Positions 7,066-12,900 of a stretch of 19,147 bases of DNA are shown in pieces. The translations under genes and the position numbers were made by a program. Numbering within the stretch: the stretch's first letter is position 1; each line of letters starts with the position of its first letter. The notes under the pieces are model-generated. The model saw nothing but the letters and a program-made list of their open reading frames with translations. It was not told the DNA's origin and did no database searches. The DNA comes from Aquificaceae bacterium. GTDB taxonomy: Bacteria > Aquificota > Aquificia > Aquificales > Aquificaceae. Location: positions 1-19,147 of the forward strand of contig JALTVH010000124.1 in the NCBI GenBank assembly GCA_027049085.1, given 5' to 3'.

Positions 7066-7677
7066 ATGCTCTCAAGAAGGCAGAGAGAGGTCCTTGATTT
7101 CATCCTCGGCTTTGTTAGAGAAGAGGGAAGGGCTCCCACAGTCAGGGAGATAGCCTCAGCCCTGAACCTCTCGGTTTCCACGGTCCACGAGCACATTGAA
7201 AGGCTCAGGAAGGAAGGCTACCTCTCAAAGGATCCGAGGGGGAGGATAGCCCTTGAAAGGGAAAGGATAGCCAGAGAGGGGATCCTCTCGCTTCCCTTCT
7301 ACGGCTACATAGCGGCGGGCAGTCCCATCAGTGCGGAAGGAGAAACCCTTGAGGAGGTGGATCTCTCGGATTTTGTTCTGTGTGACAACTGCTACGCCCT
7401 GAAGGTAAGGGGCAACTCAATGGTTGAGGAGCACATCCTTGACGGCGACATCCTGATCGTTGAGAAGGTCCACGAAGTGCCCAACGGATCCGTTGCTGTC
7501 GTTCTCATAGACGGGCACTCTGCGACCCTCAAGAGGTTCTTTAGGCTCTCGGGCGGACTTGTGAAGCTCGTTCCAGAAAACCCCGAGATGGAACCGCTCA
7601 TTGTAGAAGCGGACAGAGTCCAGGTTCAGGGAATACTCAGAGGAGTGATCAGATCCTACAGGAGGAAGAAGCTGTGA
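7066..7677 (+). CDS. lexA: SOS repressor LexA
   Basis: This 203-aa protein represses DNA-damage genes until RecA filaments trigger its self-cleavage. The N-terminal winged helix domain (residues 1-65) contains APTVREIASALNLSVSTVHE, close to the recognition region of known LexA proteins. The scissile Ala84-Gly85 bond lies in GYIAAGSP. The catalytic serine is Ser118 in RGNSM and the lysine is Lys156 in ATLKRF, so the S24 peptidase dyad is complete. The start is ATG 7066 (MLSRRQREVLDFI). An upstream ATG at 7045 would fall inside the promoter and add seven odd residues. It is the first gene of a tight operon: its TGA overlaps the GTG of the next gene. The promoter repeat at 7036-7050 suggests that it represses itself and hence the genes behind it, ending with a DNA polymerase. 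Confidence 0.97.
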   Translation: MLSRRQREVLDFILGFVREEGRAPTVREIASALNLSVSTVHEHIERLRKEGYLSKDPRGRIALERERIAREGILSLPFYGYIAAGSPISAEGETLEEVDLSDFVLCDNCYALKVRGNSMVEEHILDGDILIVEKVHEVPNGSVAVVLIDGHSATLKRFFRLSGGLVKLVPENPEMEPLIVEADRVQVQGILRGVIRSYRRKKL

Positions 7678-8099
7678 AATACGACTACCACGATACGATC
7701 CTTGATTGCCTCAGAAAGCACATGAAACCCGCCCTTGTAGATTGCAGTAGCAGGTTTGACCTCTACAGAGTAGCGAGGATGGTTAGGTGGTCGGGCGGTA
7801 ACCCCCGGGAAGTTCTCAGGTCTATAAGGGTGATCAGAGTTTTCACGATCTTTCAGGTGAAGCCCGCCATAGAGAAGGTTTTGAGGACACGCCCTGACCT
7901 GATCATCATAGCTGACATAGAGAGAGTCCTTGAGGACGAAGGAGTTGCGGAAGAAGAAAAGGCCATGGCCTTTGAGAGGGCAATGAGAGTGGTTGCCCGG
8001 GCCGGCGTCCCTGTTCTATTTGCGGGAGGTGAACAGGATGGGCAGAACACTGCCATCAGCAACACAGCTTATCCGGAAAGAATACGCAGAGTGGTCTGA
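7674..8099 (+). CDS. RecA/Rad51-like protein lacking the Walker A loop (SOS operon member)
   Basis: This 141-aa protein starts with GTG, overlaps the lexA stop (GTGA), and is preceded by AGGAGG at 7659-7664. It resembles the middle of Rad51/RadA ATPases. ALVDCSSRFDLYRVARMVRW (residues 20-39) looks like the strand and helix after the P-loop (the DTEGRF-type segment). NPREVLRSIRVIRVFTIFQV follows. PDLIIIADIERVL (74-86) looks like a Walker B strand, and GVPVLFAGG (111-119) like the next core strand. No G-x-x-x-x-G-K-T/S is present, so ATP use is unlikely. It is not a frame-broken gene: the reading frame begins at a coupled start with its own ribosome site. Its place between lexA and a polymerase recalls ImuA, a RecA-like accessory of mutagenic polymerases. 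I infer a protein that recruits or bridges the polymerase and RecA. The fold assignment is moderately sure, the function inferred. Confidence 0.65.
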   Translation: MKYDYHDTILDCLRKHMKPALVDCSSRFDLYRVARMVRWSGGNPREVLRSIRVIRVFTIFQVKPAIEKVLRTRPDLIIIADIERVLEDEGVAEEEKAMAFERAMRVVARAGVPVLFAGGEQDGQNTAISNTAYPERIRRVV

Positions 8100-8295
8100 C
8101 TTCAGGCGATCTCTGCGGGCTGAGGACAGGAAGATCTTTGACAGGCTCTTTGCAAAGGCAAAGAAGCACGCCCACTCTGTGGGAATGGCCGGGCGCCTGT
8201 ACCCCCTTGAGGCGATCCTGATGGCGATCCTTATAGAGATAGAAAAGGAGCTTCAGGAATTGAAAGGTGAAAGGTCAGAGTGGCTTTATCCTTGA
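8038..8295 (+). CDS. Small conserved-looking helical protein of the polymerase operon
   Basis: This 85-aa protein begins MGRTLPSATQLIRKEYAEWS. ATG 8038 was chosen over an upstream ATG at 7993 because GGGAGGTGAACAGG stands directly in front. It is rich in Arg, Lys and Glu and probably all helical. RRSLRAEDRKIFDRLFAKAKKHAHS is a basic amphipathic stretch (about residues 23-47), and LEAILMAILIEIEKELQELK (57-76) a hydrophobic helix suited to protein contacts. From memory it resembles small MGRT-starting proteins of archaea that share an LR..D...FD.L...A..HA pattern; I cannot confirm this here. It overlaps the RecA-like gene by 62 nt and the polymerase gene by 29 nt, so all three are translated as a unit. 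It may be a polymerase subunit or adaptor; the function is unknown. Confidence 0.6.
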   Translation: MGRTLPSATQLIRKEYAEWSDFRRSLRAEDRKIFDRLFAKAKKHAHSVGMAGRLYPLEAILMAILIEIEKELQELKGERSEWLYP

Positions 8296-10429
8296 CCTCT
8301 ACTCGGACAGAAAGGGGATCGTCCTGTGGATAATCACGGGCGAGAGGAGGCTGAAACTAACCTATCCCTTCAGGCCCTATTTCTTTATCAGGCCCCCTGA
8401 GGAGAGGTTTGCTCTCGCCCTGAATAAAGCCTTCGGAAGGGGCCTGAACATCAGGGGGGAAAGGGGCAGGGATCTCAGAGAAGGAGAGGTAGAGGTTCTC
8501 AGGGTGACCGCCGAGAACCCAGCCCTTTACAGAAAAGCCCAGAACTTTGTAAGGAAAAGCAGGATCTTTATGGAAGCTGAACTCTACAACGTCCAGATAG
8601 CCCCCGAACAGCTCTTTGCTTTCAGGAAGAGGCTCTTTCCCTTTGGGAAGGTACTTTTGACCGGCGGTGAGGTGGTGGCCGCAGATAATGCCTCAGCCAC
8701 CGATTACGATCTGCCCCACCTGAGGATCATGAAAATAAAGCCCATCACGGGACAGCTCAATCCAAAGTTTCTCAAACATCTTCCCCCTTTCCTGATAGAG
8801 TTTGAAGGAAAAGAGCTCATCTTTGACGGGGGAGACCTTTCCTGGCTTGAGAAGCTTATCCACAGAGAAGACCCCGACCTGATAATAAGCGACTTTGGCG
8901 ATGAGGTGCTTCTTCCTGCAATGGCAAGGGCAGGCATAAGGAGTCTCTGCAGAGACGGGTCAAAGCCGGAGATCAGAAAGGGGAAAAGCTTCATGTCCTA
9001 CGGGGAGATCGTTTACAGAGCGGATTCCGTCTTTCTAAAGGGGAGGATTCACGTTGACAGGATGAACTCCTTTTTCTTCTCGGAAGTAGGGCTTGAGGGG
9101 CTCATTGAGCTTGCCCGGATATCGGGAGTCAGTGCCCAGGTCCTTGCAAGAACCTCGGTCGGAACTCCACTGACCGCCATAGAGATCAGGAAGGCCTGGG
9201 AGGAGGGCTGGCTCATCCCCTACAGGAAAAATCTTCCTGAAGACCCCAAAACCGCCCTAAAGCTCCACCAGATAGACAGGGGCGGTCTCTCTTTCAGACC
9301 TATACCGGGACTCCACGAAAACGTTGCTGAGTATGACTTCTTTTCCATGTACCCCTCAATAATAGCGGGCTTCAATCTCTCCTACGAGACCATCAACTGT
9401 TCCCACAGAGAGTGCAAGGTAGTTCTCCCCTTCGCAGGCTACAGAATATGCACAAAAAGAGAAGGTATTGTGCCCAGGGTCATGAGATGGCTCCTTTCCA
9501 GAAGGAGAGAATACAAAAGGAGGCTCAGGGAAGCGGAGGGAAAGGAAAGAAAGTCCCTTGATGCACGCCAGAACGCCCTAAAGTGGCTCCTTGTGGTAAG
9601 TTTTGGATACCTCGGCTACAAAAACGCTGTCTTTGGAAGGATAGAGTCCCACGAGGCAACCACCGCCATCGGGAGGGAGCTCCTCCTCTTTGTCAAAGAA
9701 AGGGCAGAGGAAAAGGGCTACAGGGTCCTCCATGCTCTGACCGATGCCCTGTGGGTCTACAGAAAAGACGCAACGGAAGAGGAGTACAGGAAACTTGAGA
9801 AACAACTCAACGATGAACTCTCAACGTGGCTGACCCCACTCAATCCGAAGGCAGAGGGCTTCAGCCTCTCCCTTGAGGGTGTTTATCACTGGATAGTTTT
9901 CTGTCCCTCCAAGGAAGACGGCACAGGCGTGCCAAACCGATACTACGGCAAGTTCTCAAAGGGGAAGATAAAGGCAAGAGGAATAGGTATAAGGAGACGC
10001 GATACCCCCGCCTTCATAAGGCAATTTGAAGAGGAAGCCCTCCGGATCCTCTCCCGCGCAGAAAATGCAGGCCAGTTCAGAAAGCTGATGAAAGAGGTCA
10101 TGAAGCTCAGGGAAGAGTACGTCCGGAAACTGAGGGAGGGAAGGATCAGCCCCTTTGACCTGATAATCTATAAAAAGGTAACCAGAAAGCCAGAAGAGTA
10201 TAGACACAGGTGCGATACCGCAGAGGTAGTCTGCACCCTTGCCAAGGAGGGCTTCCAGATCCAGCCAGGGGACAGAATCGGTATCCTCTTTACCATCAAG
10301 GGCTATTTACCAGCAGTTACTTATATCTTCGGAAATCCTTCTCTCCCCATTCTTGATATAGACAGGTATGAGCGGTTTCTCAAGGAAGATTCACTCTTCG
10401 AAATTATCAGGGAGACACCTCTCCGGTGA
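8267..10429 (+). CDS. Archaeal-type family-B DNA polymerase, exonuclease-dead (PolB2/Dpo2-like)
   Basis: This 720-aa protein starts with GTG 8267, the first start codon after an in-frame stop. Motif A is intact: EYDFFSMYPSI with Asp357, after PGLHEN. In motif B Lys439 remains (ALKWLLVVSFGYLGY), but the usual NS-x-YG becomes VVSFG. Motif C reads HALTDAL (489-495) in place of YxDTDS: the first Asp is Leu491 while the second, Asp493, is kept. Exo I (xDIE) is replaced by IMKIKP near residue 153-159, and exo II (N-x-x-x-FD) by FGDEVL (210-215), so proofreading should be absent. Cys378, Cys383 and Cys395 form a small cluster after motif A. This pattern fits archaeal PolB2-type enzymes, which are damage-induced and mutagenic in Sulfolobales. 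Whether it polymerises is uncertain, but both key metal-binding Asp residues survive. The lexA operon context suggests translesion synthesis. Confidence 0.85.
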   Translation: MKGQSGFILDLYSDRKGIVLWIITGERRLKLTYPFRPYFFIRPPEERFALALNKAFGRGLNIRGERGRDLREGEVEVLRVTAENPALYRKAQNFVRKSRIFMEAELYNVQIAPEQLFAFRKRLFPFGKVLLTGGEVVAADNASATDYDLPHLRIMKIKPITGQLNPKFLKHLPPFLIEFEGKELIFDGGDLSWLEKLIHREDPDLIISDFGDEVLLPAMARAGIRSLCRDGSKPEIRKGKSFMSYGEIVYRADSVFLKGRIHVDRMNSFFFSEVGLEGLIELARISGVSAQVLARTSVGTPLTAIEIRKAWEEGWLIPYRKNLPEDPKTALKLHQIDRGGLSFRPIPGLHENVAEYDFFSMYPSIIAGFNLSYETINCSHRECKVVLPFAGYRICTKREGIVPRVMRWLLSRRREYKRRLREAEGKERKSLDARQNALKWLLVVSFGYLGYKNAVFGRIESHEATTAIGRELLLFVKERAEEKGYRVLHALTDALWVYRKDATEEEYRKLEKQLNDELSTWLTPLNPKAEGFSLSLEGVYHWIVFCPSKEDGTGVPNRYYGKFSKGKIKARGIGIRRRDTPAFIRQFEEEALRILSRAENAGQFRKLMKEVMKLREEYVRKLREGRISPFDLIIYKKVTRKPEEYRHRCDTAEVVCTLAKEGFQIQPGDRIGILFTIKGYLPAVTYIFGNPSLPILDIDRYERFLKEDSLFEIIRETPLR

Positions 10430-10445
10430 TGTGGTCAGCAGGTCT

Positions 10446-12425
10446 CTATAGGCTATTGATCCTTTTTATTAAACTCAGCGGGTCTTTAAAAACCCTTCTA
10501 TTGTCTATTTTTATCTTCCCCTTTGAGTTCTCTAAAAACATCTTTAATTTCCTGACAGCTTCTAAATCGCTCTCTGTTAACAGGGCAAGAACAACATCGG
10601 ATGAAGTATTATCTATCAGGGCTCTGGCTTCCATATAGTCTTCTTTACCTGCATAAAAATCCGATTGAGTTGTAAGAGCAACTTCTTTTCCTTCTGAAAC
10701 AGGGCTCTTTTCAATATGTTTGGGTCCTTGCCATCTTACTTCCTGTTCGCTTTTCAGTGTTTCATCTATAACTGTCAGTACTTCTTTTCTGTTCACAGCA
10801 AACACATATAGAGTTTCCAGAACCCTTATAAAATCCTGTCTCTTTCTGAACTCTTTGGCTCCTTCTCTTACCCTTACTCTCACTCCTCTACCAAGGGACT
10901 GAAGAACAAACTTTTGAGCATCCCTACTGCCAATATTTATGTAGGCTATCACATTTGGTCTTGGACTATCCCATCCCTCATAAAAAGCCCTTGAACCTGC
11001 CAGGAGGCTGATGCTTTCTTTTTGATCTATGTTCAAAAAGTAATCTTCACGATGTAGTAATTCACGAGTTACGGCGGTTTCGGATAAAGTCTTAAGCCAA
11101 TTTGTTATGTCCCCGATTTTTATTACTGCAAATGGCTTTTCTGAACTTTTTAGCTTCAAGGCTATTTCCTGTTTGTTTTCCGGATGGTAAAGAATTTCGA
11201 TCTTAGAGGGACCTGTTGATGAAAAGAAATACCTGTAAAGGTCATCATGTGTGAAATTTTTAAGATGTTCTATTTCTTTATCTCTAAGCTTACCTTCCTC
11301 AACCCAGAAGTAAATTTCCTTTAGCTCCCTCAAAAGCTCACGCCTGATTCGCAGAAAGGCTTCCTCACTTATTCCCTTTTCCGCTATATGAAAAAGTTCT
11401 CTAAAAAAAAGTTTTAAATCTGCATCCTCAGTATTGACAGTATTAACAAGAATTACTGCTAATGGCATGGGATATCTTGGATCCCTGATTTTCCTGAGAA
11501 ACCCCGTAACAATGAGAAGTTTAGCAATTATTTCTTTCTTCTCATCATTGGTATACTCATAATCCTTCTTTCTAAAATCCTTAGTCTGAGTTTTCATAAC
11601 AACGACATGCTTTCCGTATCCATGTTGAACAAAATCTGCAAGGTTAAACCTGAAAATGGCACTTGCCCTGTCAAAATCCTCTGTAAAAGTTGCGGAAAAG
11701 TTAAATAAAAAACCATTTTTAGTAAAAACATTAAAAATTTGCTTCCTTTTACTCTCTTCCGTATCTCCCTTGTGTGCTTCGTCAAGTATGAGATACCAGT
11801 TTCCATTGCTATGATAGTTTTCGTAATGAAGGATTTTTTCTCCCTTTCTGTCTGAAATAAGGTCGGCTCTGTAGTAAAAAACAAGAATGTTTTCTCTATC
11901 AATCAGTTGAGGATTTGCCTTCCTCTTACTGAAGCTTTTTAGCTCTTCGAGGATTATCTTACGCCTTCTGCCATAATTGTATTCCTCTACATGTCCTCTG
12001 AATGACTCTATAAGGTCATCCCTCTGTGTTAGAAAAAGGATGTCCCTTTTAGGTAAATGCCCTTCTCTCATCAGATAGTCAAGAAGCTCTATGAGTTTTA
12101 CAATTACAATCGTTTTTCCACTACCTGTCGCCATCCAGAAGCATGCTCTGTTGACAAAAGTTCTGTAATCAATCTCCCATTCTTTAAAGTGCATTTTGAG
12201 TATTTCCGAGCTTCCCTCCCAGTTCTTGTTAAAACCTCTTTTAACATATTCTTTCCAAAGCTTCTCTTTATCCTGATTTATCTGCAGATAATAAAACTTA
12301 AGAAGCTTATAAACATTCCTGAGAGCATTCTGCTGATAATCGTGTAATCTCTTTTTATGAGAAAAGACTTCAAGGCTAAGGGGATACTCAACAAAAGGGA
12401 GGGTTTCTACAAAATCTCTAAGCAT
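10446..12425 (-). CDS. Type III restriction-like DEAH helicase/translocase subunit without nuclease domain
   Basis: This 659-aa protein is the motor of a restriction-modification system. Walker A is MATGSGKT (98-105), the DEAH box is LDEAHKG (214-220), motif III is NFSATF (242-247), motif V sits in FYEGWDSPRPNVIAYINIG and motif VI in QSLGRGVRVRVREG. This order and GWD...QSLGRGVR are typical of type III Res subunits. Those proteins are usually longer and end with a PD-(D/E)xK nuclease; here the C-terminus (after about residue 560) has no such motif and simply ends DPLSLIKRINSL. A nuclease is encoded separately just upstream. The start is ATG 12425, 10 nt after the nuclease stop, with only a weak ribosome site. 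Base composition is AT-rich compared with the flanking genes, suggesting acquisition by transfer. The gene ends 16 nt from the convergent polymerase gene. Confidence 0.88.
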   Translation of the reverse strand: MLRDFVETLPFVEYPLSLEVFSHKKRLHDYQQNALRNVYKLLKFYYLQINQDKEKLWKEYVKRGFNKNWEGSSEILKMHFKEWEIDYRTFVNRACFWMATGSGKTIVIVKLIELLDYLMREGHLPKRDILFLTQRDDLIESFRGHVEEYNYGRRRKIILEELKSFSKRKANPQLIDRENILVFYYRADLISDRKGEKILHYENYHSNGNWYLILDEAHKGDTEESKRKQIFNVFTKNGFLFNFSATFTEDFDRASAIFRFNLADFVQHGYGKHVVVMKTQTKDFRKKDYEYTNDEKKEIIAKLLIVTGFLRKIRDPRYPMPLAVILVNTVNTEDADLKLFFRELFHIAEKGISEEAFLRIRRELLRELKEIYFWVEEGKLRDKEIEHLKNFTHDDLYRYFFSSTGPSKIEILYHPENKQEIALKLKSSEKPFAVIKIGDITNWLKTLSETAVTRELLHREDYFLNIDQKESISLLAGSRAFYEGWDSPRPNVIAYINIGSRDAQKFVLQSLGRGVRVRVREGAKEFRKRQDFIRVLETLYVFAVNRKEVLTVIDETLKSEQEVRWQGPKHIEKSPVSEGKEVALTTQSDFYAGKEDYMEARALIDNTSSDVVLALLTESDLEAVRKLKMFLENSKGKIKIDNRRVFKDPLSLIKRINSL

Positions 12426-12435
12426 GACGCCCGTA

Positions 12436-12897
12436 TCACAAATTTTCCATTAAGTCTATGAATTCATCATTGTCCATTTTCTGAAAAAACCTTTCAAATT
12501 GCTCTTCATTATAAGATTCTATGTCCTCTTTACTTTTTGGTTCCCATAACCAGAATCTAAAAGGTGGCGGATCCTTTTCGTCCCTAACTTCGTCTAAAGG
12601 TTCATAAAGAACAATAAAAAACCTGATATTAGCTCTCTTAGCCAACTCATATAATGCCTTTATATTTGCAGAAGCTAGATACTTTTTCTGCTTAACATGG
12701 AATTGCTTAACTTCAACAAGGGCTTTTGGTTGAAATTTTCCGGAGACAATTCTATATTCGTAAAAGTCTATATCGGTCGTGTAACACTTATTGCTTAAAA
12801 ACTTCCTGTGCCAGTAGTTAAAAGCCAAGTTTCTCGTGCCCGTCTTGTCTGTTCTTTTTCCCCAATCATCTCGTGTTAGTCCATCATCGTAAACCAA
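12436..12897 (-). CDS. Stand-alone PD-(D/E)xK nuclease of the restriction system
   Basis: This 153-aa protein lies between methyltransferase and helicase genes. TDIDFYEYRIVSGKFQPKAL (residues 41-60) followed by VEVKQF has the PD-(D/E)xK arrangement Asp44...Glu62-x-Lys64, the metal-binding and catalytic residues of restriction endonucleases. The lysine-rich HVKQKKYL and a strand IRFFIVLYEP follow, then an acidic tail rich in Phe. The start is TTG 12897, with GGAGGTGA 5 nt upstream overlapping the methyltransferase stop, so it is coupled to that gene. In usual type III systems the nuclease is fused to the end of Res. Here it is a separate polypeptide, and the neighbouring helicase lacks it. It is likely to cut DNA in complex with the helicase and Mod. 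The motif match is good; activity is inferred. Confidence 0.7.
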   Translation of the reverse strand: MVYDDGLTRDDWGKRTDKTGTRNLAFNYWHRKFLSNKCYTTDIDFYEYRIVSGKFQPKALVEVKQFHVKQKKYLASANIKALYELAKRANIRFFIVLYEPLDEVRDEKDPPPFRFWLWEPKSKEDIESYNEEQFERFFQKMDNDEFIDLMENL

Positions 12898-12900
12898 ATT

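Noticed and set aside
7011..7066. A Gram-positive (CGAAC-N4-GTTCG) or E. coli (CTGT-N8-ACAG) LexA box
   Set aside because: Neither pattern is present; a GAAC at 7015-7018 has no partner at the right distance. Only the direct repeat fits.
8267..10429. Polymerase as E. coli-type Pol II (PolB/DinA)
   Set aside because: Pol II has intact exonuclease and DTD motifs and is about 780 aa; this protein has neither motif and looks archaeal PolB2-like.
12436..12897. The small nuclease frame as a frameshifted tail of Mod or Res
   Set aside because: It has its own strong ribosome site and a compact PD-(D/E)xK pattern, and sits upstream of Res rather than after it, where a broken C-terminus would lie.
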